A stretch of 52,116 bases of DNA from DASPKX01 sp035627835 (GTDB lineage Bacteria > Verrucomicrobiota > Verrucomicrobiia > Limisphaerales > SXQI01). The DNA is taken from the NCBI GenBank assembly GCA_035627835.1, contig DASPKX010000033.1, positions 1 through 52,116 on the forward strand, read 5' to 3'. The position numbers and the translations under genes are program-made. This document shows positions 1 through 9,600 of the stretch, one piece after another (within the stretch, counting starts at the first letter, position 1; the number at the start of each line of letters is the position of its first letter). A model generated the notes under the pieces. The model saw only the letters and a list, made by a program, of their open reading frames with translations. It had not been told where the DNA came from and made no database searches.

Positions 1-49
1 TTTTGCGTCGCCCTATCCAAAGGACGCTAACGGCGCTACCACAAGAGCC

Positions 50-943
50 ATGGTCATCAGCTTTGGTGAGCTTTTGTGGGATCTGCTTCCGTCCGGCGCG
101 GTGCTCGGGGGGGCGCCGGCGAACTTTGCCTATCGGTTGAATTCTCTTGGTGAGCAAACCTTTCTCGTCAGCAGGGTTGGCCAGGACGAGCTTGGCCGAC
201 GGGCCCTTGATCTTGTCAGCGCGTCGAACCTTTCGACAGCCTTCATCCAGCAGGATCCTGTTAAGCCGACCGGCGCCGTGCCCATTCTCCTTGATACAGA
301 CGGCGCTCCCGATTTCACGATCCTGCCAGATGTCGCTTACGACTACATCGAATTCTCCCCTGAGTTGCGGGCGCTCGCGCCGTCCGCACGGTGCATCTGC
401 TTTGGGACGCTCGTTCAACGCGCTCCGGCAAGCAGGGCGTCGTTGCTCGCGCTGCTCCAAAGCGCCCCAGACGCGCTCAAAGTTTGCGACCTGAACCTGC
501 GCAAGGATTGCTTCACTCCAGAAACCATCCGCAGCTCCTTAGAAGCGGCTGATATCCTGAAGCTGAACGATGACGAGGCCCGATATCTCAACCACCTCTT
601 CGAACTTGGCTGCGGGTCCATCAGCGAGATCGCCCGCGCGCTGCAAGAGCGGTGGGGTCTCGATTACTGCGTCGTCACGCAGGGAGCAAAAGGCGCCCTC
701 GCCGCTTCGGCGACTAAGGAGCTGGTTGAGGCTCCCTCGCAACCCGTCCAAGTGGTCGACACTTGCGGCGCCGGTGACGCTTTCACAGCAGGGTTTATTA
801 GCAGAATTCTGGCAGGAGCCGCTCTTCATGAAGCGCTGGCTTTTGGCAATCGTCTCGGAGGCATTGTGGCGGGGCAGCCAGGAGCAACGACCCCGATTCG
901 ACAGCACACGCTTGCCGAACTTGCGGGAACTTCGCCCAGCTAA
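50..943 (+). CDS. PfkB-family carbohydrate kinase (fructokinase-like)
   Basis: A 297-aa ribokinase-fold sugar kinase that should transfer the gamma phosphate of ATP to a sugar, most likely fructose. The N-terminus carries the substrate-side motif GGAPANFA (about residues 20-27) and a following Gly-rich strand. The C-terminal PfkB signature DTCGAGDAFTAGF (about 238-250) holds the catalytic Asp and anion hole. The length is normal for fructokinases. The ATG at 50 starts directly on the first strand of the fold, so no extension is needed. Its stop overlaps by 4 bp the stop of the convergent metal permease gene. The 49 bases before it show no recognisable gene. The substrate is inferred from overall resemblance; another hexose is possible. 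Confidence 0.9.
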   Translation: MVISFGELLWDLLPSGAVLGGAPANFAYRLNSLGEQTFLVSRVGQDELGRRALDLVSASNLSTAFIQQDPVKPTGAVPILLDTDGAPDFTILPDVAYDYIEFSPELRALAPSARCICFGTLVQRAPASRASLLALLQSAPDALKVCDLNLRKDCFTPETIRSSLEAADILKLNDDEARYLNHLFELGCGSISEIARALQERWGLDYCVVTQGAKGALAASATKELVEAPSQPVQVVDTCGAGDAFTAGFISRILAGAALHEALAFGNRLGGIVAGQPGATTPIRQHTLAELAGTSPS

Positions 944-1935
944 AGGTGCGCTTCCTTCATCGGTTTCGTCGAAATGGTGGGATCCAGCGGCGCGTCCTCC
1001 ACTTTCACGAGCCAACGGCGGAGCAAGCCTTGCGATGGGCTAAAGATCCACGCACAAATGAACAACCCCGACCCAACCACCACCATCGCCCCTGCTGTCG
1101 AGCAGCCAAGCCACAACGCGAGGTGCAGCCCACCCACCGAGCTGATGACGCCGTGGAGCACAGTCAGAGCCATGACCCTGGGCAAACGGTACGTAAGCAA
1201 CGAGGCGGTGGCCCCGGGGAGTATCAGCATCGCGATCACAAGAATGGCGCCCACGGATTCGAACGCGCTCACCACCACCACAGAAAGCCAGGACATCAAT
1301 GCGTAGTGAACCAGCCCAGCGTTAATGCCCAGCGATGAGGCGAGCCCAGGATCAAATGAGCTGACCAGCAATTCTTTATAAAAGAGAACAACCAACACCA
1401 CCGTGATGAGCGCAATCGCTGTCATTCGCACGACCGACTCCGGCCCAATTGTTGCCCCTGCTATCACCGTCTGCTCCTCCAGCCACACCAGCCCAATCTC
1501 TCCATAGAGGACACATTCCTGGTCGAGGTCCACTTTGCCGCTGGCGGCGTAAACCGAGATGAGAATCACTCCGATGGCAAACAAGCTGGTGAAAGCGATC
1601 CCGATGGCTGCGTCCTGTTTCACCCGCGACTTTTTGTGGATTAGCTCGATCAACAAAGTCGTCGCAACCCCCGCCAAAAGCGCGCCAAAGAACATCACCC
1701 CTGAGCCGCGGGATCCAGTCAGCAGGAAGGCGATGGCCAGCCCAGGCAAGACGCTGTGGCTGATGGCATCGCCGACCAAAGCCATTCTCCGCAAGATCAA
1801 GTAATTGCCCACCAGCCCGCAAGCGGTCGCCACCATCGCCCCCATCAGCACAATCCAAATGGTGGAGGAGAAGCCGTCCGTCCAGGGGCTGACCACGACA
1901 TCGTGCCAATTGAACTGCGGGATTAACTCGTTCAT
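940..1935 (-). CDS. Metal ABC transporter permease (YtgD/ZnuB-like)
   Basis: A 331-aa inner-membrane permease of the ABC-3 (zinc/manganese/iron) family, the second permease and last gene of the metal-uptake operon. About eight hydrophobic segments are visible. The family landmarks ALVGDAISHSVLPGLAIAFLL near residues 53-73 and a SFDPG motif near 193-197 are present and occur again in the neighbouring permease. It starts with an ATGA overlap on the upstream permease gene, so translation is probably coupled. In Chlamydia the equivalent position is held by ytgD. It should form a heterodimeric channel with the product of 1932-3407, energised by the ATPase at 3404-4195. The metal is not decidable from this gene alone. 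Confidence 0.9.
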   Translation of the reverse strand: MNELIPQFNWHDVVVSPWTDGFSSTIWIVLMGAMVATACGLVGNYLILRRMALVGDAISHSVLPGLAIAFLLTGSRGSGVMFFGALLAGVATTLLIELIHKKSRVKQDAAIGIAFTSLFAIGVILISVYAASGKVDLDQECVLYGEIGLVWLEEQTVIAGATIGPESVVRMTAIALITVVLVVLFYKELLVSSFDPGLASSLGINAGLVHYALMSWLSVVVVSAFESVGAILVIAMLILPGATASLLTYRLPRVMALTVLHGVISSVGGLHLALWLGCSTAGAMVVVGSGLFICAWIFSPSQGLLRRWLVKVEDAPLDPTISTKPMKEAHL

Positions 1936-3407
1936 TCGCTCCTCCGGTATCCGCTGGGAGCCTCGCGTCGCGGGCCGCTCCCGCGCTGAATGGTGGCCAC
2001 ATCCGGAATGAGCCGCCCGTGGGGGTCCTCCTTCGCGAAGGCGAGCTTCCTCTCGAGTTGTCGGACAACTTCTTCGCCGAGCACATGCTCAATCTTCTCC
2101 GCGTCTTCGTGCACGTGATCGGGCGCGATTTGGGCGGCATTGGTCAGATACAACTCCCAAAGGCGATGATTCCGCACGATGGCCGCCGCCCGCTGCCAAC
2201 CTTCCGGCGTCAGATAAATCACACCATCATGCTTGTCGAAGGTGGCCAATTCATGCGCGCGGAGATCAGCGGCTTGCTGGCGAATCTCCTCAACCGTTTC
2301 ACGGCGCCGCGCCGCAAGCTCCTCAACGGTGACGCCTTCCTGCTGGAAAGATCTTCCCTCCAGCACATGATAAATCGATTTGAGCGTGTTCTCGCGCTGC
2401 ACACGCCGGGATTGAGAGCGTTGCCGCCACCAACGCACCACGATGCCGTGCCTCGGCGCCGCCACAAAGGCGACCGCGAAGATCAAGCTCGCGGCCAACA
2501 CCATAAAAGGTCCAGTTGGCAGATTCGGGCGGAGAAACGAAATGAAAGCGCCCACCAATCCGGATGCAATGCCGAAGGCCATGGAATACAGAACCATCCG
2601 ATGCATGCGGTCCGTCAGCAAATAAGCCGCAGCCGCTGGTGTAATGAGCATCGCGGAGACCAGCACCACCCCCACTGCCTGCAACGAGATGACAATCGAG
2701 AAGGCCAGCAGCCACATCAGGGTATAATGCGCGACCTTAACTGAGTGGCCCGAGGCCTTTGCAAAGCCAGGATCAAAGCTGGCAACCAGGAACTCTTTAT
2801 AAAACAGGAAGATCGTTGCCACTGACAGCAGCGTCACGACCGCCATCAGCTTCACATCTGCAGCTCCCAGCGCAGCGGCCTGCCCAAATAGAAATTTGTC
2901 GATGCCGCTTTTGCTGCCGGTCGGCAGCCGCTGCATCATCGTCACCAAACAAATCCCAACGGCAAAGAATCCGGCCAGCGCAAGGCCCAACGCTGTGTCC
3001 TCTTTGAGCCGCGTGGTTTGTTGGATCCAATTCACAAAGAGCACGCCAAGCAGCCCCGCTGCGACCGCGCCAATGAAGATGGCGATGGGATCCTTGCTCA
3101 TGTTCCAAAGGAATCCGACAGCGACCCCCGGCAGCACCGCGTGTGAGAGCGTGTCTCCAACCAGAGCCATTTTGCGGACGACAATGAAGCTGCCGAGCAA
3201 ACCACAAGAGGTTCCGAGCAGAATGGCTCCGAGCGCCGCGTAACGCACTGCGGGATCGCGCAGCGAGAAGAACCGAATCGCCTGCTCCCAGATGCGCGTC
3301 TCGGATAAATCCCCGATCCTGGCCGCGTGAGCATCGACCACCCCAAAGGCGGCGAACAGGCAGAGCCCAAGAACCATGGACCAACGAGCTGGAGCCAAAA
3401 GCCTCAT
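1932..3407 (-). CDS. Metal ABC permease fused to a DtxR/MntR-type repressor (YtgCR-like)
   Basis: A 491-aa two-part protein. Residues about 45-320 form an ABC-3 metal permease (KMALVGDTLSHAVLPG, SFDPGF). After a basic linker (about 321-340, rich in Arg), residues 341-408 form a winged helix and 409-468 a DtxR-family dimerisation/metal-sensing domain. Aligned by eye, H414, E418, H433, E437, E440 and H441 sit at DtxR positions H79, E83, H98, C102, E105 and H106. A Glu at the Cys102 position is the MntR-like state and suggests Mn(II) sensing. The N-terminal ligands of MntR (D8, E11) appear as N340 and K343, so that part is not conserved. The same fusion is known as YtgCR in Chlamydia, where the repressor half is released from the permease. 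It overlaps both neighbours by ATGA. Confidence 0.93.
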   Translation of the reverse strand: MRLLAPARWSMVLGLCLFAAFGVVDAHAARIGDLSETRIWEQAIRFFSLRDPAVRYAALGAILLGTSCGLLGSFIVVRKMALVGDTLSHAVLPGVAVGFLWNMSKDPIAIFIGAVAAGLLGVLFVNWIQQTTRLKEDTALGLALAGFFAVGICLVTMMQRLPTGSKSGIDKFLFGQAAALGAADVKLMAVVTLLSVATIFLFYKEFLVASFDPGFAKASGHSVKVAHYTLMWLLAFSIVISLQAVGVVLVSAMLITPAAAAYLLTDRMHRMVLYSMAFGIASGLVGAFISFLRPNLPTGPFMVLAASLIFAVAFVAAPRHGIVVRWWRQRSQSRRVQRENTLKSIYHVLEGRSFQQEGVTVEELAARRRETVEEIRQQAADLRAHELATFDKHDGVIYLTPEGWQRAAAIVRNHRLWELYLTNAAQIAPDHVHEDAEKIEHVLGEEVVRQLERKLAFAKEDPHGRLIPDVATIQRGSGPRREAPSGYRRSE

Positions 3408-4195
3408 GCGCCGCGTTGCCGAACGGCTTCCGCCACCTCCGCAAGTATCGTTAGCCGCCCCCCGTAAGTCTGCTGCAGCAGCTCATAGGTGAAGACTTCC
3501 TCCGTCGGCCCAAACGCGACCACCCGCATGTTCAGCAGCAGCAGCATGTCGAAGTAATTGCGGGCCGTGGGCAAATCATGATGCACCACCATGATGGTTT
3601 TTCCCTTCTGCTTCAGCTCCTGCAAAATCCCCACGATGGCGGATTCCGTCGCGGCATCAACCCCGGCGAACGGTTCGTCCATGAAATACAAATCACTTTC
3701 CTGCGCGAGAGCACGCGCCAGGAAGACCCTCTGCTGCTGGCCGCCGGAAAGGTTAGCGATCTGGCGGTTCGCAAAGGGCAGCATGTGGACCATTTCCAAC
3801 GCCCGTTTCGCAACTTCACGGTCATGCGCGTTCGGTCGCTGCATCAGCCGCAAGCGGCCGTACCGCCCCATCAGCACGACATCCATCACGTTCACCGGGA
3901 AGTCCCAGTCCACGGACTCGCGTTGAGGCACGTACCCGACCCGTTTCAACCCTTTCCTGCCGCTCTCCCCGAAAATTTTCACCCATCCGCTCGATCCTGG
4001 GATCAGCCCCAAAGCAGCCTTGATCAAGGTGGATTTGCCGGCCCCGTTCGGGCCGATAATTCCAATCAACTTTCCGGGTGGCACAACCAAATCGATCCCC
4101 CAAAGCACCGGTTTCTTGTGATACGCGACGGTTAGATCATGAATCTCCAGCGGCGGCGCCTGGCTAGGCAACTTTGTTATGCGGCTCTCCACCAT
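3404..4195 (-). CDS. Metal ABC transporter ATP-binding protein
   Basis: A 263-aa nucleotide-binding subunit that powers the two permeases downstream. Walker A is GPNGAGKST, the ABC signature is LSGGQQQR, and Walker B ends in YFMDEP. All are intact, as is the switch His in VVHHDLP. A longer frame reaches 4282 but would run 86 bases into the porin gene. The ATG at 4195 lies one base after the porin stop codon, the normal spacing in this coupled operon, so it was chosen. The gene corresponds to ytgB/mntB/znuC-type ATPases. It overlaps the permease-repressor gene by ATGA. Confidence 0.93.
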   Translation of the reverse strand: MVESRITKLPSQAPPLEIHDLTVAYHKKPVLWGIDLVVPPGKLIGIIGPNGAGKSTLIKAALGLIPGSSGWVKIFGESGRKGLKRVGYVPQRESVDWDFPVNVMDVVLMGRYGRLRLMQRPNAHDREVAKRALEMVHMLPFANRQIANLSGGQQQRVFLARALAQESDLYFMDEPFAGVDAATESAIVGILQELKQKGKTIMVVHHDLPTARNYFDMLLLLNMRVVAFGPTEEVFTYELLQQTYGGRLTILAEVAEAVRQRGA

Positions 4196-4196
4196 A

Positions 4197-5546
4197 TCAG
4201 AATACAATCGTTGTTCGGACGCCGACCACAAGCGCGTTATCCACCGCAGTGGATCCACCGGGATGAATGATCCATTGGACATCCGGTTGAATGGTCCACC
4301 ATTTGTTCAGCACGGCTTCCCATGTCAGTTCCACAGCCGCTTCATAATCGGACACGGTGACCGCGCTTCCATTGAGATCGCGGTCCGCGCGCTCGCTGCG
4401 GCGCACCGCATCACTCACGCGACCATAAATAAGCCCAAGACCCACACGGTCTTCATCACGGCCCGCGAAGGGGCCGGTCCAGGTTAGCCCTCCATTTGCC
4501 ACCAGGTCCAGGTAGCTCCGGTCTGGGTGGGACCACCCACCGCGCACGAATAACCCCAAGCCTTGGTCAGCATCCTTCTCCTCCGCCCAGACCAACCGCT
4601 CCGCCCCCGCATATACTCCAAAGTTGCCTTCGTGACTTTTCGTCGAAAGACCTGTCACGACAGCGGCGTTGCCCGAAATATCATCGTGCAAATCATTGAA
4701 GTCACCCGTGTGCACCCATCCACCCAGCTTGTAGCTGCCAGACGTCCAATCCTCGCCCCCACCAGGTTTCCAGCTCAATTCCTGCAACATCAGCAGTCCC
4801 TGCCTCGAACTAAAATGCACACGTGTCCCTGCGCGGTTCCTGCGAGGATTGCCGCCCGCGTGGTCGAATGTGTCCCCATCGAACACTCCCGCGCGCAAAC
4901 TTAAGGTATCGTTAACCGCCACTTCCACGCGCGCCCCGGGACCAGGCACAAAGAAGCCGGGACCACCATTGATAACGTTCGCGGAGATAAACGCCGGCCA
5001 GCCGTGGGCGCTGTTCAGGAACAGGGAGCCTTGCTCCTGCGTGGCGAATTCTTCATCGGCCGCGACCTGGCCCGCACGAACAAAAAGGCGGTCACTTAAA
5101 AAACGGCGCTCCACCCAGAGTTCATACAAGCGTATTGAGTCATACGCATCAATGTTGCTTAGCCGCAGCAGGTCCCCCACGTAACCGTCCGTCAGGCTGG
5201 AGCCATGCGGGTAGATGCTGGAGACATGGAATGAAGTGTCTTTCAGCCAACCCAGCCGCTCGAAATCCAGGGTGAGGGACATTTCGAATAGACCTTCATA
5301 GATCGCTCCCCGCTTCACTCCCCCTTCAACATTGGCCAGTGTCTCGCCAACGTAAGCCGCGCTGAAGTGGATTCCCTTTTCAACGAGATCTGTCCGCACA
5401 CCGCCCCAATCACCTGTCAGGTGGTCTCGCTCAGTTCCGGTTTCCCGCGCCGCTATCTGTGCGGCCACAACTTCGGCAGAGTCCGCCAACGCAGTTGTGG
5501 CACTTAACGCGGCAACAACACCCACGCTCCACAATCGGATTATCAT
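4197..5546 (-). CDS. OprB-family outer-membrane porin inside a metal-uptake operon
   Basis: A 449-aa protein with a signal peptide (MIIRLWSVGVVAALSATTALA) and the OprB hallmark LTGDWGGVRTDLVEKGI at about residues 43-59. A beta-barrel pattern of alternating aromatic strands follows, and the chain ends in Phe, the usual outer-membrane beta-barrel terminus. OprB porins are classically carbohydrate-selective. Here the gene lies between the binding-protein and ATPase genes of a metal transporter, with an ATGA overlap upstream and a 1-base gap downstream. It is therefore probably co-translated with them and may let Mn2+, Fe2+ or Zn2+ cross the outer membrane. That role is inferred from context only; the family assignment is firm. 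Confidence 0.88.
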   Translation of the reverse strand: MIIRLWSVGVVAALSATTALADSAEVVAAQIAARETGTERDHLTGDWGGVRTDLVEKGIHFSAAYVGETLANVEGGVKRGAIYEGLFEMSLTLDFERLGWLKDTSFHVSSIYPHGSSLTDGYVGDLLRLSNIDAYDSIRLYELWVERRFLSDRLFVRAGQVAADEEFATQEQGSLFLNSAHGWPAFISANVINGGPGFFVPGPGARVEVAVNDTLSLRAGVFDGDTFDHAGGNPRRNRAGTRVHFSSRQGLLMLQELSWKPGGGEDWTSGSYKLGGWVHTGDFNDLHDDISGNAAVVTGLSTKSHEGNFGVYAGAERLVWAEEKDADQGLGLFVRGGWSHPDRSYLDLVANGGLTWTGPFAGRDEDRVGLGLIYGRVSDAVRRSERADRDLNGSAVTVSDYEAAVELTWEAVLNKWWTIQPDVQWIIHPGGSTAVDNALVVGVRTTIVF

Positions 5547-6457
5547 TTCAGGGCGTTAACCACCGTGTTGATGTTGTGCCGAATCATCCCTTCATAAGTG
5601 CCAACATCGTAGCCATCCTCCATCTGCCCCGGGGTGCCCATGGCATCGGAGAACAGCTCTCCACCAATCTTCACGCCCGTGTCCGCGCTGATCCTTTTGA
5701 TAGCGGTGGGGGCGACGCTCGATTCCACGAAGATAGCTTTCACTTTCCGCGCCTTGATGAAGTCCCCCAACTTGGCAACGTCCGCCAGCCCCGCTTCTGT
5801 GACGGTGGAGATGCCCTGCAATCCAACCACTTCGAACCCGTAAGCCTGTCCGAAGTAGCTGAAAGCATCATGGCTCGTGATAAGTATTTTGTTTTCTTTG
5901 GGAAGCTCACCCGTGCGTGAGATCGCCCAATGATGCAGCTTGGCGAGTTTGTCCTGCGTGATCTTCCCGCTTTGCTCATAAACCTGCTTGCCGCCCGGGT
6001 CCGCTTCACTCAATGCGCGCACCACCGTCGGAACGCACTGGCTCCAGAGCTGCACATCGAACCACACGTGCGGATCAGGATGCCCAGAGCCGTCCGCGGG
6101 CATCAGCAACTTGTCTTTGGGCAAATCCTGGGTGACGGCATAAACCTTCTTTTTGGCGCCGCGCATTTTAGCGAACAAATCATCCATCTTTCCCTCGAGC
6201 AGCAGCCCCGAATAAAGAATCACCTGCGCGCGCTGGAGCTTGCTAATGTCTGTGGCGGTCGCCTTATACAAGTGCGGATCCACCCCCGGTCCCATGAGCG
6301 CTTCCACTTGCACCCGGTCACCACCGACCTGCCGGGCCAGATCAGCGACCATGGATGTGGTTGCGGTGACGCGCAGCTTGCGCTCCGCAGCGTTGCTCCC
6401 GACTGTGATAGCTAGCGCCATCAACCCTGCCCAAGTCCAAGCCCATTTCTTCATCAT
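5543..6457 (-). CDS. Periplasmic metal-binding protein of ABC transporter (cluster A-I)
   Basis: A 304-aa solute-binding protein of the ZnuA/TroA/YtgA class, first gene of the operon. It has a cleavable signal peptide and no lipobox Cys. Likely metal ligands are three His and one Asp, found in the motifs DPHLYKAT, DPHVWFD, TSHDAFSYF and LFSDAMG (about residues 62, 130, 196 and 271 from the chosen start). The His in the third motif resembles TroA and ZnuA rather than MntC/PsaA, which use Glu. There is no His-rich loop, so a dedicated Zn transporter is less likely. An upstream GTG at 6475 is possible, but the ATG at 6457 has an AGG Shine-Dalgarno 9 bases before it. The stop overlaps the porin start by ATGA. 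Confidence 0.92.
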   Translation of the reverse strand: MMKKWAWTWAGLMALAITVGSNAAERKLRVTATTSMVADLARQVGGDRVQVEALMGPGVDPHLYKATATDISKLQRAQVILYSGLLLEGKMDDLFAKMRGAKKKVYAVTQDLPKDKLLMPADGSGHPDPHVWFDVQLWSQCVPTVVRALSEADPGGKQVYEQSGKITQDKLAKLHHWAISRTGELPKENKILITSHDAFSYFGQAYGFEVVGLQGISTVTEAGLADVAKLGDFIKARKVKAIFVESSVAPTAIKRISADTGVKIGGELFSDAMGTPGQMEDGYDVGTYEGMIRHNINTVVNALK

Positions 6458-6511
6458 AAGTCGTGACCTTTTCACGGTTCGCGTTTAACGACTACGCTCG
6501 GCAACGAATAG

Positions 6512-6517
6512 TGTCAA
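6512..6517 (-). promoter_or_regulatory. Candidate -35 element of the metal operon
   Basis: A perfect TTGACA reads on the minus strand 54 bases upstream of the binding-protein start at 6457. About 17 bases downstream lies TAGTCG (6494-6489), a poor -10 match, so the promoter call is tentative. The DtxR-like palindrome at 6527-6545 lies just upstream of it. Confidence 0.35.
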
Positions 6518-6526
6518 CAAGCAAAT

Positions 6527-6545
6527 TTAGGTCAGGCTAACTTTC
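6527..6545. promoter_or_regulatory. DtxR/IdeR-like operator upstream of the metal operon
   Basis: The 19-mer TTAGGTCAGGCTAACTTTC matches the classical DtxR/IdeR consensus TTAGGTTAGGCTAACCTAA at 15 of 19 positions, including the whole GGCTAAC core. It lies in the gap between the metal-uptake operon (start 6457) and the divergent lipoprotein gene. The operon encodes a permease with a fused DtxR-family domain, so this is a natural autoregulatory site. The match was made by eye against a remembered consensus; binding is inferred. Confidence 0.6.
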
Positions 6546-6612
6546 TATGCTTCGGCTTTACCATCCTTCTGCTCGCTACGCGCCTCCGGGCGCACTATGC
6601 TTCCGTGGTTTT

Positions 6613-9600
6613 ATGCGCCAATTGAACCGCTCCCTCCATCTTGTCTTGATGGCCTTTCTGCTCACGCTCCTCAGTGGCTGCGACGGCTGCAGGCGCTCCA
6701 CTGGCCCGGGAGCCGATCCGGTCAAAACCTCGGAAGCGGGCAGCCGCTACATCGAGGCCATGCAAACCGGCAAGAATTACTACGACAAAGGGGATTTCAC
6801 CCGCGCGCTGCCGCTTTTCCAGGAAGCCTTGAAGCTGGAGCCAACCAGCATCGACGCCCACCTCAATGTGGCGAACGCCTCGCTTGCGGTGGGTCAGGTG
6901 GAGGCGGCGATTCGTCATGCGCAGGAGGTCGTCGCCCTGGATGTGAATAACGCCGCGGGGCACTACATCATCGGCATCGCTCAACTGCGCCAGGGGCAAG
7001 CTCAGGAAGCAGTCAAAAGCTTGCAGACCTCCAGCGCGTTGGACCTTGGGGTTGCCGCCCCCCTTTACCAGCTTGGCCTTGCCCATATGCAACTGCGGCA
7101 ATGGGAAGACGCGATCACCCAGTTCGAAACGGTCATCAGCATCGAAACCAACCACCCGGCCGCACATTACAATCTTAGCCAGGCTTACATTCGCGCCAAC
7201 CGCGCTGACGAGGCCCAGGCGGCCCTGGAAAACCATCAAGCGATCATTCGCGAACTTAAAGGGCCGCCGCCAACGTCAGAAGTTCTCGAACGCTCCGTTC
7301 ACACGCTGGCCCGCGCCCCTTTCGTTCTCGAGCAACCGGCCGAGCAAGGGATTCCTGTGGCGTTCACGAATGCCACGACCCAGGTGTTCGGCGCCCTCGC
7401 CACCAACCTCGTGGGGCCGCCGGCGGTCATTGATGTCAATCACCGCGGAGCCAACGACATTTTCATCCAGCTGCGCGGTCAAGGGTTTCAGCTCCTTTGG
7501 AACAGCAACGGCGTCTTTAACCCACACGGCGAGCCAGCTCCCGCTCAGGAAGGCGCCACCTTCCACAAGCTGCTGGTGGGCGATCTGCAAAATGATCGCA
7601 ACGAGGATGTTGTCGCCCTCAGCGCCCAGGGGCTGCAAGTTTTCCGTTTCGCCACCAACGTCTTCGTTACGGAGGCGACGCCCTTCACGCGGCTTCAAGG
7701 TCTCGCCACCACAGATGGCGCTCTGCTCGACCTCGATTTCACCGGCAAACTCGACCTCCTTGCTGTCACTGCCCAAACCAACGAGGTGCGTGTCTTCCGA
7801 AATCTCGCCCAGATGATGTATCGCGAGACAACGGCCACATCGGGCATTCCCGCCATCCGCACAGCGACCCATATCGTGCTGGACGATTGGAACAATGATG
7901 ACATGGCCGATTTATTCATCGTGCAGAAGGACGCTCCTCCGCTCTCGTTCGCCAAAGTGCGCGGCGGCGGCTTTGTGAGCACCAATTACAGCGCGCTGTG
8001 GCCGACGGCGACGGCCCTGGCCATCGGCGACCTGAACAATGATTTTCGCCTGGACGCCATCCTGCTCACACCCGCAGGCCTGCGCATCCACTACACTGGC
8101 ATCGACAAAGTCGAAACCTTGACCGCTGCCACAGGCGGCAAGCACATCGAACTGCTCGACTACGATAATGACGGCTGGCTCGACATCTTCCTCGCAGGCG
8201 CGCAAGTGCAAGCTTGGCGCAACCGCGGCGCAAAGGGCTTTGAAGAAACAACCAGCGCGTTAAAGCTCACGGAATTGCGCAACTACGACGGAATTGCCAA
8301 AGCAGATTTTGACGGTGATTGCGATACGGACCTGGTTCTGTGGAGCGCTCAGGGCGCGCCGCAGTTTCTGCGCAACGAGGGCGGCAGCGCAAATCAGCAA
8401 CTGAAGCTTTGGCTCTGGGGCAATCGATCCAACGCGAGCGGCCTCGGCATCCGCATCGAAGCAGTGGCCGGAAGTTGGCGCGCCATCCGCACGGTTCACG
8501 AGTTGCCGGTTGAGATTGGGATCGGGCGCCGCAGCAAACTCGATTCACTGACGCTGCGTTGGTTTGACTTATCCCAGCCGATTGTTGATGTGCAGGTCTC
8601 CTGCACGAACCTTATGGTTGCGGAGCAGGTTCTGCCCACCGGCTCATGCCCGTATGTCTATGTGTGGGATGGCGAGAAGTATCGGTTCGTCAGCGACATT
8701 CTGGGCTCTGCTCCGCTGGGCCTCCCGATCGCGGAAGGCGTTTACATCGACGCGGACACTGATGAATACGTTTGGATTGGCAACGAATCCAACGTCAAAC
8801 CTCGTGACGGTGATTACGTCATTCAGATCACAGAAGAGCTGCGTGAGGTTCTTTACCTCGATGAAGCCAAGCTGGTGGTGGTGGATCACCTGCCGGGCAC
8901 AGATGTTTATCCCACGGACAAACTCTTGCCACGAAAGCCGTACCCGCCCGGCACAATCGTCACCGTCACGAATGAGCAAGCAGTGCGCAAAGCGTTAACG
9001 CTGGAAGGCGCCGATGTCACCGAGGCCTTGCGGCACGTGGACCAGACCATGGTTTCGCCCGCCCGCTTGCTGCTGCCTCAATACAGGGGCTGGGCGGAGC
9101 GGCACGGCGTCATCCTCGACTTCGGGGAGATTAACACAAATCGGCCGATCGCTCTGGCAATGACTGGGTGGCTCCGTTTCGGCGGCGGCATGGCCAACAT
9201 GAGTTCATCCCGCGACGCGTCCCTCCCATTCCCATTCCCCACGCTGGAAGCCGAGGTTCCCGGCGGCGTGTGGACCCCCGTGGATGTGGTTGTCGGGGCT
9301 CCTTCTGGCAAGACAAAGCGCGTGTTCGTCGATCTGGCCGGGAAACTCCCGCCGCAAACACAGCGGCTGCGACTCACCGCCTCATTCGAAATTCATTGGG
9401 ACAAAATCGCGCTCGTCGAGAAAGTGGCGGCCGCTACAACCGTGATTACCCATCTCACCCCGAAAACGACGCATCTCCATTGGCGCGGCTACAGCGTGTT
9501 TGCGGACCTCCCGTGGTCGCAGCCGCTCACCCCGATCTATGATCAAGTCGTTCAACAGCCCCCTTGGCGGATCACCCCCTCCGGCTGGTGCACCCGTTAC

